NCBI GenBank assembly: GCA_913051825.1
Contig: CAJXCR010000009.1
Span: 1 to 41,222, forward strand
Length of the DNA stretch: 41,222 nucleotides
Reading direction: 5' to 3'
Source of the DNA: an uncultured Halieaceae bacterium
GTDB taxonomy: Bacteria > Pseudomonadota > Gammaproteobacteria > Pseudomonadales > Halieaceae
Part shown: positions 24,525-33,324 of the stretch, piece after piece
How positions within the stretch are numbered: position 1 is the stretch's first letter
How the letters are laid out: the number at the start of each line of letters is the position of its first letter
Notes under the pieces: generated by a model
Database searches by the model: none
The model's input: only the letters and a program-made list of their open reading frames with translations
What the model was told of the DNA's origin: nothing
Program-made: the position numbers and the translations under genes

Positions 24525-25862
24525 TCAGATTTCCTTTGTTTGCGCTGACATTTCTTTAGCCACCATAGAAAAATAGTAGCTAAGATTGTGCCTTAAAACA
24601 ATCAAAGAGAATGTGCCCCCTATAAAAATAACCGTCGAAATTCCGACGTCTAGTGCATCCGTATTATCAAGGAGTTGCTCGGATATTAATGGAACCGATA
24701 GCGGGCCTAAAGTCAGTCCTATGACGTTAATCACGAATAAATAGCATGCGCTGACCTGGGCTCTATATTGGTTAGGGGTAGTGTTGACCAATGCGACAGA
24801 TCCTGCGGAGGTCAGATACATGCTTGCCACTGTGGTGGGAGCCAAACAGGCAGCTGCTAAGTAGGGATTCTCCATCATAGACATTGAAGTTCCAAACAGT
24901 AACATGATAAAGCATGAGTACACGCCTAGCCGCATGTGTGCGTCTAGTTCGCCATCAGTAAATTTCCGATCTGCGATCATGCCGCCAATGAAAAGCCCCA
25001 AGGGACCAGCAGCTAGCATAATGCCCCCGTAGACGAGGCTGGTCGTTTCGATATTCCAATCCCACTTCCTGATAAATAAAGAAGGAACCCAGCTCATGAA
25101 AGCGTAGCCTTGAATAGTGACTATGGACATACCTAGAAAATGCAGTGAAAAGAATTTCTTATGTGTCTGAATAAATTTAATTGCATCTGAAAGAGGTAAT
25201 TTGCGTTGATTTAAATTAGTTCTATCAAGTCTCGGAGGTTCTTCTACTGTAAGCATAATTAGCGCTACCACTAGACCCGGAATTCCCAATATATAAAACA
25301 CGAGCTGCCATGGGCGGACTTGGCCGATGAAAGGAAGATGCAGATCACCGGCTTGAACGGCGTAGGAGACTAGTTGACCGCCGACAATTAGTGCGATTCC
25401 AGATCCGAGTGCGATTCCACTTTGAAAAATGGCTATTGCTCGGCCTCGAGTATTGGGAGGGAAGTAATCAGCGATCATAGATAGAGCGCTTGGAACTAGA
25501 GTGGCCTCTCCCACACCAACCCCGATTCTCGCTAAAAATAGTTGATAGTAATTGGATGCCAATCCAGATAAAGCAGTCATGCTAGACCATAGTGCTATTC
25601 CAAGAGCGATCAACTTTTTACGGTTGTATTGATCGGCAAGCCAACCGATAGGTATTGCAAGAAAAGTATAAAAGATAGCGAAGGCCATGCCGATTAAAAG
25701 GCCCATTTGCGTATCGTTAATTTCTAGATCAGTCTGCACTGGTTGAACCATTAGAACCAGGATATGGCGATCCAAAATCGCAATTACATAAGCAAGTGAT
25801 AACACGGAGATAGCGTAAAATTGTTTTCGGGTGCTGGGATAAGATTTTAAAATTCTATTCAA
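24525..25862 (-). CDS. MFS transporter (spinster-like/ACS-type), copy 2
   Basis: A 445-residue, 12-helix carrier, paralogous to the one at 16089. It has I-L-D-R-H-I-L in helix 1, G-W-L-A-D-Q-Y-N-R in loop 2-3, and R-I-G-V-G-V-G-E-A-T in helix 4. The start is TTG at 25862; no ATG occurs until well inside helix 1. It is the first gene of the minus-strand run with the amidohydrolase and alpha/beta hydrolase, and it diverges from the VOC gene at 25999. Confidence 0.92.
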   Translation of the reverse strand: MNRILKSYPSTRKQFYAISVLSLAYVIAILDRHILVLMVQPVQTDLEINDTQMGLLIGMAFAIFYTFLAIPIGWLADQYNRKKLIALGIALWSSMTALSGLASNYYQLFLARIGVGVGEATLVPSALSMIADYFPPNTRGRAIAIFQSGIALGSGIALIVGGQLVSYAVQAGDLHLPFIGQVRPWQLVFYILGIPGLVVALIMLTVEEPPRLDRTNLNQRKLPLSDAIKFIQTHKKFFSLHFLGMSIVTIQGYAFMSWVPSLFIRKWDWNIETTSLVYGGIMLAAGPLGLFIGGMIADRKFTDGELDAHMRLGVYSCFIMLLFGTSMSMMENPYLAAACLAPTTVASMYLTSAGSVALVNTTPNQYRAQVSACYLFVINVIGLTLGPLSVPLISEQLLDNTDALDVGISTVIFIGGTFSLIVLRHNLSYYFSMVAKEMSAQTKEI

Positions 25863-25902
25863 GAATATTTCTCAGGTTGGGGAGCAGGTATTTAGGTGGC
25901 TT

Positions 25903-25924
25903 AAATATAAATTCCAGTATATTT
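25903..25924. promoter_or_regulatory. 7-bp inverted repeat in the divergent MFS/VOC promoter region
   Basis: AAATATA at 25903-25909 and TATATTT at 25918-25924 are exact inverted repeats with an 8-base spacer. The site is about 40 bases upstream of the MFS start and 75 upstream of the VOC start. A -10-like TATATT lies in the left arm on the minus strand. It may be an operator, but AT-rich palindromes arise easily. Confidence 0.35.
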
Positions 25925-25998
25925 GGAGTAAGGCTAGCACTTGTCGCAGTATAATCCAAAGCCTAGGATGACTGATTTGACTCTAATGGAAGATTTTA

Positions 25999-26484
25999 AT
26001 GACGAAACAATTTTTAAAGAGAACGACCTTCATTGTGCATGATGCTGAATCTTCGGCAAAGTTTTATGAGAAAGTCTTTGGCTGGAAAATTTGGTACAGC
26101 AATGAGCTTGAAGCTGATTATCGATTTCCGCCGTCCAAGGCGGAAGACAAGGCTAGGGTTAAGCTGATCATTCTAGATTCCGCTGATGCTATCACCGGGA
26201 GACTAGGATTTTTGGAATATCTTGATCATAATTTCAGTGGACATAAACCAGAGATCAGAGATCATGTTCGAATGGGAGAGCCAATACTGGTCGTGCAAAC
26301 AGAAAATGTTATGGGTGTTTACGAGGCGGCACGCAGGGAAGGAGCAACTATCGTGACAGAACCGGTTACGTGGGTTGTGCCAGGCGCGGAAACTAATGAA
26401 AAAATTGAATTAAAAAGTATTTCCTTGTTTGATCCAAATGGAATTTATATGGAAATAAGCGAACAGAATGAAATTGAAAAATAG
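25999..26484 (+). CDS. Single-domain VOC family protein
   Basis: A 161-residue VOC protein and the paralogue of 15131-15610. It has R-T-T-F-I-V-H-D on strand one, K-F-Y-E-K-V-F-G-W, L-G-F-L-E-Y-L-D, and a closing F-D-P-N-G-I-Y-M-E-I. The first-strand metal His is absent but the terminal Glu is present. It diverges from the MFS gene and is followed after 11 bases by an SDR gene, with which it probably shares a transcript. Confidence 0.85.
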   Translation: MTKQFLKRTTFIVHDAESSAKFYEKVFGWKIWYSNELEADYRFPPSKAEDKARVKLIILDSADAITGRLGFLEYLDHNFSGHKPEIRDHVRMGEPILVVQTENVMGVYEAARREGATIVTEPVTWVVPGAETNEKIELKSISLFDPNGIYMEISEQNEIEK

Positions 26485-26495
26485 GGGGACTAGCA

Positions 26496-27206
26496 TTGGC
26501 CACTAGACTTATCACTGGCGCTAATCGCGGGTTAGGCTACGAATTTGTAAGACAGTATGCCGAATCAGGTGATCAAATTTACGCTTTCTGCAGAGATCTA
26601 TCTAATTCGAAGGAGCTAGTCCATCTAGAAAATAAATTTAAAGATATTTCAGTGCATGAAGTAGATGTTTCTGATTTTGAAGCCATAAATAGATTGGGAG
26701 TAGAGTTGGCGGAAATTCCCATTGATACATTAATAAACAACGCCGGGGTATTCGGACCAAAACCGTCGGCAGAGGGCGATTTCAGACAAAGTTTTGGGCA
26801 ACTAGATTACGATCTATGGCAAGAGATACTGCTTGTGAACACTATTTCACCTGTAAAAATGGTCGAGTGCTTCTTACCCAATATTAAATTAGGTAGTAAG
26901 AAGCAAATCATTAACATGACTTCACAGATAGGTTCATTCGCTGAAGGCGCTCAGGGTTTATTAGCGTATAGCACAAGTAAAACTGCTTTGAATCGTGGCA
27001 TGGTGAACCTCGCCAGTATTTTGGCAGAGGAGGATATTAGTGTGCATTTAATTAATCCGGGTTGGGTAAAAACGGATATGGGAGGGAGTACAGCGCCCCT
27101 TGAGGTGGATCAAGCGGTGTCTAAAGTTATTTCCTTGATAGATAGCTTAGACATGAGTAATACCGGCTTATTTCATGACTATGATGGGAGGGTTATACCC
27201 TGGTAG
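26496..27206 (+). CDS. Short-chain dehydrogenase/reductase (SDR)
   Basis: A 236-residue classical SDR. Its cofactor motif is T-G-A-N-R-G-L-G near residues 7-14, with the structural N-N-A-G at about 80, and the catalytic Y-S-T-S-K later. The start is TTG, with AGGGGG about eight bases upstream. The Arg in the glycine motif suggests NADP(H), which is inference. It likely reduces or oxidises a carbonyl/alcohol intermediate. It ends at a bidirectional terminator facing the TonB receptor gene. Confidence 0.92.
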   Translation: MATRLITGANRGLGYEFVRQYAESGDQIYAFCRDLSNSKELVHLENKFKDISVHEVDVSDFEAINRLGVELAEIPIDTLINNAGVFGPKPSAEGDFRQSFGQLDYDLWQEILLVNTISPVKMVECFLPNIKLGSKKQIINMTSQIGSFAEGAQGLLAYSTSKTALNRGMVNLASILAEEDISVHLINPGWVKTDMGGSTAPLEVDQAVSKVISLIDSLDMSNTGLFHDYDGRVIPW

Positions 27207-27213
27207 CAGAAGG

Positions 27214-27253
27214 TTTTGCCCCCGCATCTTTAGAACAAGACGTGGGGGCAAAA
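27214..27253. terminator. Bidirectional intrinsic terminator
   Basis: TTTTGCCCCC at 27214-27223 pairs perfectly with GGGGGCAAAA at 27244-27253 around a 20-base loop. The GC core is flanked by A and T runs so that either transcript ends in U after the stem. It lies between the convergent SDR and TonB-receptor genes, whose stops are 62 bases apart. Confidence 0.75.
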
Positions 27254-27267
27254 GAAGTATGTTTAGA

Positions 27268-29841
27268 TTAGAACCTTAAGCTCATCCTTACTCCAAACTC
27301 TCGCTTGTCCAGTGGCGATGCCACAATTCCTTGGAATCCTGCTAGACTTCCGAACTCTCCAGGCTTGGAGAAGTCTGTCCAGCGAGCCCCAGTTTGCCAC
27401 GCTTCTTCATCGAATGCGTTGTCGACAAAAAGTTCGACAAGTACATTGTCATTACTCACACCTAGTCTTAGATTTACTAGATCATATGGGTCAAAGTGGG
27501 CTAAGTTGCCTTCGTCAGCATACGATTTTCCTTGATGGAACCAGTCGGCTCTTGCATATGCGTCCATACCCATTATCTCAAAGCTGTAGGTTCCAGAAAA
27601 AGTGAAGGTTTCTTCAGCTTGTCTGGGTGTTTTGTTACCTTTCATTTGGCTATAGCTTAAAAGTGCGGCAACGAAGTTGTATTCATAATCTGTGTATTCT
27701 GAATCGATCCAGCTTCCTGTCGCCTGGAAAAGTAGGTTTTCTGTTGCCAAGAAAGAAACCTCAACTTCAAAGCCATCGATTTCTGCATCGCCAGGTACAA
27801 GAATGTTACGGGTATTGTAGAAAAGCTCTTCTTGACCATCTATTTCAATCACTTTTCCGCCGCCAAGGTAAGATGCGTCAGGGCAATTGGCTCCAATCTC
27901 TTTACATGTCTCGTTTACCCTGTAGGTTGACCTACCTTTGATGCCTTTCCATTCTTGCTGATAGTAAGCCAGATTGATCTGTCCACGGCCGTCCATGAAA
28001 GATTGCTTCCAGCCAATTTCCATGGCCTCCAGTGTTTCTTCGGGAAGAAGCTCAGCTATATTCGGATTTGCAGAGATATACTGCTCTCTCTCATAAGGAG
28101 TTGCTTGAGCGAAAAAAGTATTAAAATCTCCCGCAAGTAATCCCTCTGAGTAGCTAGCGTATACAGTAGTATTTTCGCTTGGGGTCCAGCGCAAGATGGC
28201 ACGAGGCAAGAAATCATCAAACGTTTCTACCAACTTGTCACCACCACTAGCAGCACCATCTCTTGTGAGCGCACCGCCTTTTGTTAACTCGTCATCCACC
28301 CAGCGACCTTCAAGAATTGCTGTGATCGAATCAGTGATATCGAAGTCCAGTGAGAAAAACACTCCGTCCACTTCAGACTCATCAGAGTTTATCAAGCTAT
28401 TGGTGAATGGTCCGAAACCAAAAAAGCAGTCTCCACCTAAGGCCGGTGCTCCATAATTGTCTGATCCTCCAGGACCAAATGTTCTGATGCAAAGCGCGTA
28501 GGCATCTCCACCTCCGCCACTGCTGGAAAACTCTTGTTCATAGTGACTGTAGCCGAGACCCCATCTCAAGCGTTGGTCTTGGGGGCTTGATATACGAAGC
28601 TCCCAGCTCTCATCTTCCATCATCTGCGGATCGCGTGACCACCAATTCTGTCGATCGGTATTGTCAAGATCTCTGAGCCAGTTAGCATCCTGTTCATTTT
28701 TGCCGTATACGAAGCTTAGATTATAACCAGAACCCATAATATCCCAGTTTGCTGCTAGGGAAAGTCGTTCGGTGTCTCGCTTCATCCCAACTTCCGTAAC
28801 CTCAGGTAGGCCCGAAAGCTGCGAGGCCTGGGTAGACGGATCAGTTAGGTATGCTAACGCTGTCGCTCCCTGAGATGCCCAAGGAAGGTCAGTAGCGATA
28901 GACGTATTAGACGAAATTAATTTCGTGGGGATTCCATCTATAGTCACTGGGTTAGCATTGTATGGAATTTTGCCACAAATATATCTGATTGGTCCCCTTG
29001 ATGCTAAGGGGTTAGTGGCTGGTGTTCCAGTACAGTTATCGTTTGCAACGCCCGATATATATGCCTGGGTAGGCGGACCATCGTCATCTTCTGAAGTTGA
29101 ATATCGTAGTTTGATATCGAGATTTTCTGTCGGGGTTAAGAACAAAACCGCACTAGTCGTGGATGTTTCCTCATCACCAGTACGTACTCCGCTAGATGCT
29201 TTGTAGTGTCCTTCCTTGTCATAAGTACGAGCACTGAGGCTGAAGGAGAGCTTATCTTCAATCAATGGGCCTTCAATCATCGCGCTAAGCTCAGTATTGG
29301 ATCTGCTTGTGGTTCTTAGTCTGATTTCACCTCCGAACTCGGACATATCAGGGTTGCGGGTGATTAGATTGACAGCTCCACCAAACGTATTTCGACCAAA
29401 GTGGGCGGACTGAGGACCTTTTATAACTTCCACTCGCTCCAGATCCATTAAAGTGAGAGAGGTTCCGCCATTTAGCACATAAACACCATCAATAAAGAGC
29501 GCGCCCGTAGCAAAGCTGGGTGAAAACTGCGCTGTTGTCAGCCCTCTAAATTGAAGCTGTGTATTGTAGCGACCAGGTTGCTGATTTCCTTGATTTAAAA
29601 ACTGAAAACCAGGGGTTAGACTACCCACATCTTCAAGGTTCACCATGTCTTTTTGCAAAATGTCATCACTACTAAAAGCAGTAATAGCAACAGGAACTTC
29701 CTGCAGGGATTCTTCTCTCTTACGCGCGGTAACTAATGTCTCTTCTAGCTCCAAGCTCGCTTGTGAAACTGATAGCGGTGAAAGAAGCGTTGCAGATAAA
29801 CCTACCGCTAGTGATACGAAAGTGTTTATAGTTTTTTTCAT
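27268..29841 (-). CDS. TonB-dependent outer-membrane receptor
   Basis: An 857-residue outer-membrane receptor. It has a Sec signal (M-K-K-T at the start, cleavage likely after S-Q-A near residue 28), a TonB-box-like E-E-T-L-V-T-A-R, and a plug domain (V-P-V-A-I-T-A-F to V-E-V-I-K-G-P-Q with a following G-R-N-T-F-G-G-A-V-N). The long beta-barrel ends in an aromatic residue (R-M-S-L-R-F). Several Cys in extracellular-loop-like regions are notable. No siderophore synthesis is nearby, and its place in the island suggests uptake of the island's own substrate. AGGAT lies 9 bases before the ATG. Confidence 0.95.
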   Translation of the reverse strand: MKKTINTFVSLAVGLSATLLSPLSVSQASLELEETLVTARKREESLQEVPVAITAFSSDDILQKDMVNLEDVGSLTPGFQFLNQGNQQPGRYNTQLQFRGLTTAQFSPSFATGALFIDGVYVLNGGTSLTLMDLERVEVIKGPQSAHFGRNTFGGAVNLITRNPDMSEFGGEIRLRTTSRSNTELSAMIEGPLIEDKLSFSLSARTYDKEGHYKASSGVRTGDEETSTTSAVLFLTPTENLDIKLRYSTSEDDDGPPTQAYISGVANDNCTGTPATNPLASRGPIRYICGKIPYNANPVTIDGIPTKLISSNTSIATDLPWASQGATALAYLTDPSTQASQLSGLPEVTEVGMKRDTERLSLAANWDIMGSGYNLSFVYGKNEQDANWLRDLDNTDRQNWWSRDPQMMEDESWELRISSPQDQRLRWGLGYSHYEQEFSSSGGGGDAYALCIRTFGPGGSDNYGAPALGGDCFFGFGPFTNSLINSDESEVDGVFFSLDFDITDSITAILEGRWVDDELTKGGALTRDGAASGGDKLVETFDDFLPRAILRWTPSENTTVYASYSEGLLAGDFNTFFAQATPYEREQYISANPNIAELLPEETLEAMEIGWKQSFMDGRGQINLAYYQQEWKGIKGRSTYRVNETCKEIGANCPDASYLGGGKVIEIDGQEELFYNTRNILVPGDAEIDGFEVEVSFLATENLLFQATGSWIDSEYTDYEYNFVAALLSYSQMKGNKTPRQAEETFTFSGTYSFEIMGMDAYARADWFHQGKSYADEGNLAHFDPYDLVNLRLGVSNDNVLVELFVDNAFDEEAWQTGARWTDFSKPGEFGSLAGFQGIVASPLDKREFGVRMSLRF

Positions 29842-29877
29842 TTTGTGGATATCCTAAATGGTTTTAGAATTATTTGT

Positions 29878-29897
29878 TCTATTGATATACCAATAGA
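29878..29897. promoter_or_regulatory. 7-bp inverted repeat upstream of the TonB receptor
   Basis: TCTATTG at 29878-29884 and CAATAGA at 29891-29897 are exact inverted repeats around ATATAC. On the minus strand the site contains T-T-G-G-T-A-T-A-T-C-A-A, close to a palindromic GntR-family-like operator core, and overlaps the region where the receptor's -10 should lie. It starts about 37 bases upstream of the receptor ATG. It shares C-T-A-T-T-R-R-T-A-T-A-Y-C-A with the palindrome at 8004-8022. Confidence 0.45.
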
Positions 29898-30064
29898 GTG
29901 TTTTAATCAACCCCCAATTTGATGTCTTAGTTTTTTAATTTTCTAGTGCTATGCTCCAGTGACTATGTTTAGGTCATCGTGCGACTTGTTTCTATCGGTC
30001 GTATTGTACGTAATAGCTCCGCTAGGGGTGAGATACACTCTATTAACTACTCCGGAAACTCGAT

Positions 30065-31261
30065 TTGCAAAGTTCTCGACCGTCATTGATTCTATTGAGT
30101 GTAATCTGCGCTTTGTCCCCGTTTGGCGTAACCGTCATAGTCCCAATTTTGCCTATATTAGATAGGAGCTTTGATGTCTCACCCCAATCTTTGCAGTTTG
30201 GTGTCTCTGCCTATGTGCTCGGTTTGGCGGCGATGCAGCCAATCAGCGGTTATCTGGCAGATACCATCGGTCGCCGTCGCGTGTTGCTGTCTGGATTTCT
30301 TGTTTTTATTGGGGCGAGTATATGCTTAGCACTAGCATCTGAATTTTGGCTTATTATTGTTCTCAGGTTTGTCCAGGCCGCAGGAGTTAGCGTTGGGACC
30401 GTGGTGGCGCGTGCAGTAGCACGAGATGTACTTGACGAAAAACAGGTGCTGCGCGCATTTAGTGCTATCTCGGCTGCGATGGGGGTATCACCTATATTTG
30501 CTCCTATAGTTGGGGGTTGGATGGGTGAGGCGCTGGGTTACCAGGGAGTATTTTTGATTACGGCGGTGGTAGGTCTTGCTATTTGGGTGTGGGCTTGGCT
30601 GAAAATTCCTGAGACTCGACCGACTTCTTATGGATTGAGCGAATCGGCGAGTCCAGTCGAGTCATACCGTAAGCTTCTATTTTCAAAGGGATTTTTGGGT
30701 TATACAGGAGTCTATGGCTTCCTCCAGTGCACATTTTTTTCTTTTCTCGGTGTTGGAGCGATAGCTTTTTCCGATTTATTTGGTATGTCTGAATCTAGAT
30801 TTGGAACTATTTGGGGCTTGATGGCACTGACTTATCTTTTCGGAGCCTTCTGTGTCAATGGATTAGTTGAGCGGGTCGGTCTTTACCGATCTATGCATGG
30901 TCTTTCACTTTTTTTATTTTTTTCAGGATGGATAGGCTTTGCCTTACAGCTCTGGTTAGGTTTGAGCGTATTTAGCGCGTTGTTACAGTTGGCATTACTG
31001 ATGGCGGCGGCAGGTGCAATGACTCCGACGGCACTTGCTGGGGTAGTCAATTTGTTTCCAGACATTAGTGGAACCGCAGCTGGCCTTTCCAGTTCGATTG
31101 GACTGACGTTAGCTGGATTAAGCTCAATGCTTGGAGGCCTATTGTATCCGGTTGGGGGGTATCACTGGTTATCGGTGTTGATTGCCAGCTGTGGGACTTT
31201 AGCTGCTATTAGTTGGTTTTTTGCGTACCTTGGACAATTGAGCGCGGAAAATTCAAGCTAG
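30065..31261 (+). CDS. MFS transporter (Bcr/CflA drug-resistance type)
   Basis: A 398-residue, 12-helix carrier. It has V-P-I-L-P in helix 1, G-Y-L-A-D-T-I-G-R-R-R-V in loop 2-3 and R-F-V-Q-A-A-G in helix 4, all typical of the Bcr/CflA group of drug or metabolite exporters. The start is TTG at 30065 with GGAA upstream; a stop at 30044-30046 excludes an earlier start. It diverges from the TonB receptor across 223 bases. Export of a toxic substrate or intermediate is plausible. Confidence 0.9.
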   Translation: MQSSRPSLILLSVICALSPFGVTVIVPILPILDRSFDVSPQSLQFGVSAYVLGLAAMQPISGYLADTIGRRRVLLSGFLVFIGASICLALASEFWLIIVLRFVQAAGVSVGTVVARAVARDVLDEKQVLRAFSAISAAMGVSPIFAPIVGGWMGEALGYQGVFLITAVVGLAIWVWAWLKIPETRPTSYGLSESASPVESYRKLLFSKGFLGYTGVYGFLQCTFFSFLGVGAIAFSDLFGMSESRFGTIWGLMALTYLFGAFCVNGLVERVGLYRSMHGLSLFLFFSGWIGFALQLWLGLSVFSALLQLALLMAAAGAMTPTALAGVVNLFPDISGTAAGLSSSIGLTLAGLSSMLGGLLYPVGGYHWLSVLIASCGTLAAISWFFAYLGQLSAENSS

Positions 31262-31342
31262 TTATCATGTACATTAAGACATCTGTTGATATGACGAAAT
31301 TTCAATCTTACAGTTATGCATTTTAGTTAAGGAGAATTAAGA

Positions 31343-32326
31343 ATGCGGAAAGTGATAGTTTCGAGCCCGGGTGGACCGGAAGTATTAGAAGTGTCGGAAG
31401 CACCGATGCTGGAGCCGAGTCAGGGTGAGCTATTGATTCGTGTGGCGTATGCCTCATTAAACCCACTGGATAATCATGCTAGGGCAGATCGTATCAAATG
31501 GAATCACCCTGGTTATCCCTTTACTCCTGGCTTTGAGTTTACCGGACTCGTTGAAGCTACAGGAGATGGTGTGGGTGACGAGTGGATTGGACGTCGAGTG
31601 GCGACAAATGGTGGCTGGGGCGGAAATGCCGAGTTTGCCTGTATTGGTGAACATGAGGCTCAATTGGTACCGGATGCCTTTTCCTGGAAGTTAGCGGCCT
31701 GCTATACCACCTGTGCATACTCCGCTTGGTTACTCGTTCATCAGGCAGCTAGATTACAAAGTGGGCAGTGGGTTGCTATCCATTCAGCAGCCGGTGCGGT
31801 CGGATCGCTCCTTGTTCAGATTTCTAAATCAGTTGGCGCCAGAGTCATCGGCTTGGTGGGTGGAGAGTCTAAATTTGATTTTGTAAATCGGTTTCAACCC
31901 GACGCTGTCATTGACTACAGCAAGGATGATTGGCCAGATCAGGTTAAAAAGCTTACCGATGGTCGCGGTGTGGAGGTTATCTTCGATGGTAATGCTGGTC
32001 CTCGGGCACCGATGAACCTGGAGGCGATAGGTGCCCTTGGAAATATAATTTACTTTGGGGCAAGTGCGGGCCAATCGCCGGCAGTTGCCCCATCTTTATT
32101 GGTTGGTAAAAGTTGTTCCATTACGGGTTTTGTTCAGTATTTTCATCAAGCAGTTAGCCAAGGTCAGGAAATAGAAGCAACACATCAGGCCTTGGAATCC
32201 GGCGAGTGGAATATACCTATTGAAAGAGAATATGAACTTGAAGAAATCGAAGAAGCGCATCGAGCATGGGAGGCACGCGAATTGGTGGGTAGAACGCTTA
32301 TCCGTGTGGGAGGTGATTTGTCATAA
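31343..32326 (+). CDS. Medium-chain dehydrogenase/reductase, quinone-oxidoreductase type, copy 1
   Basis: A 327-residue MDR protein without the structural-zinc Cys set. It shows G-G-P-E-V-L near the start, P-G-F-E-F-T-G-L-V as the substrate-domain marker, and A-A-G-A-V-G-S in the Rossmann domain with V-I-D-Y-S following. Such proteins reduce quinones or activated double bonds with NADPH. AAGGAGA precedes the ATG. It heads a run that continues with VOC, MFS, a second MDR and an exported VOC gene. Confidence 0.92.
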   Translation: MRKVIVSSPGGPEVLEVSEAPMLEPSQGELLIRVAYASLNPLDNHARADRIKWNHPGYPFTPGFEFTGLVEATGDGVGDEWIGRRVATNGGWGGNAEFACIGEHEAQLVPDAFSWKLAACYTTCAYSAWLLVHQAARLQSGQWVAIHSAAGAVGSLLVQISKSVGARVIGLVGGESKFDFVNRFQPDAVIDYSKDDWPDQVKKLTDGRGVEVIFDGNAGPRAPMNLEAIGALGNIIYFGASAGQSPAVAPSLLVGKSCSITGFVQYFHQAVSQGQEIEATHQALESGEWNIPIEREYELEEIEEAHRAWEARELVGRTLIRVGGDLS

Positions 32327-33324
32327 ATTCGCAAACGAAGTTAAGTTCTGGTGTTAGTGAATTTGTTTTTGGATTGCCTGCTTCCGAACGTGCAGCCCAG
32401 TTGGAATTCTGGGATTCATTTGGTTATTCACCTGTAGCGGAGGGTTCATTCAGCGCCACCCAATCAGAAAAACTTTATGGCCACGCTTCCAACTTAAGTT
32501 CAATTAGACTCAGACACACAGGATCGGATGCTTTTTCCACTGGATTTGTGCGTCTTCAATGCTGGGAAAAGATTAACCATCGGGGGCTGGGTGATAAAAA
32601 GCCTCTGGTTATAGGGAGTCGTTGGATGGGTATGTACACTTCAGATATCTTGCAGGTGCGAGATAGTCTTGAGGGTTTTAGTTCTGGCAAGAAAGTAGGT
32701 TGGTTATCTCCCTTAGTTAGCGCGCCACTTGTGCAGCCACCGCCCGAGGTTAGTTTGCAGCAGCCGTTTGTAGGTCTTAGAGAGACACTATTCTTTTCTG
32801 ATTCGGTGCGGGTTGCATTTATTCAGCGAGCAGGTTTTGACCGTCCAGGTTTTGGTACGATTGATAGCAGTTTGCCTTATAGTAATAGCGAAGGTAGTCA
32901 CGCAAATATCGTTCAACCTACAAAATCTTTTGACACCGAGTTTTATAAAAATGCCTTTGGATTGGAGACAGCTCCTTTTGGAGAGGCGCACGATTCTGGA
33001 GATGAGTTGCCCACACAAGTTGCGCTGCAACTTGAGTCTGGGCAGTTATTTCGTGTTGAGCGTCTTCGAGCTCCTGAATGTCCGACAGGCTTATTACAGG
33101 TGTATTCGCCTTATTTTGATGCACCAGATTATCGGGAATTATCTCGGCCAGGACACTTAGGGCTTGGCTTATACTGTTTTCAAGTATCGGAGTTAGCTTG
33201 TGTGGTCCAGTTACTGAAGAGCGAGGGAGCACAAGAAATGGCCACCGAATTTAATGAATTCGGTGAGCCAAGCTGTGTTTTTGTGGCACCGGATGGTTAT
33301 ACGTGGGCTGTTACAGGTGCATGA
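32323..33324 (+). CDS. VOC-like two-domain protein with a non-canonical apparent start
   Basis: A VOC-fold protein of up to 333 residues. The first module needs the strand V-S-E-F-V-F-G-L and the helix A-A-Q-L-E-F-W-D-S-F-G-Y. The second begins near S-H-A-N-I-V and D-T-E-F-Y-K-N-A-F-G-L and ends V-A-P-D-G-Y-T-W-A-V. The first canonical start is TTG at 32374, which would cut away the first strand. ATA at 32323 has AGGTGA six bases upstream and overlaps the preceding stop as ATAA. A single A-to-G change at 32325 would give the classic ATGA overlap. TTG 32374 remains the alternative. Confidence 0.72.
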   Translation: MNSQTKLSSGVSEFVFGLPASERAAQLEFWDSFGYSPVAEGSFSATQSEKLYGHASNLSSIRLRHTGSDAFSTGFVRLQCWEKINHRGLGDKKPLVIGSRWMGMYTSDILQVRDSLEGFSSGKKVGWLSPLVSAPLVQPPPEVSLQQPFVGLRETLFFSDSVRVAFIQRAGFDRPGFGTIDSSLPYSNSEGSHANIVQPTKSFDTEFYKNAFGLETAPFGEAHDSGDELPTQVALQLESGQLFRVERLRAPECPTGLLQVYSPYFDAPDYRELSRPGHLGLGLYCFQVSELACVVQLLKSEGAQEMATEFNEFGEPSCVFVAPDGYTWAVTGA

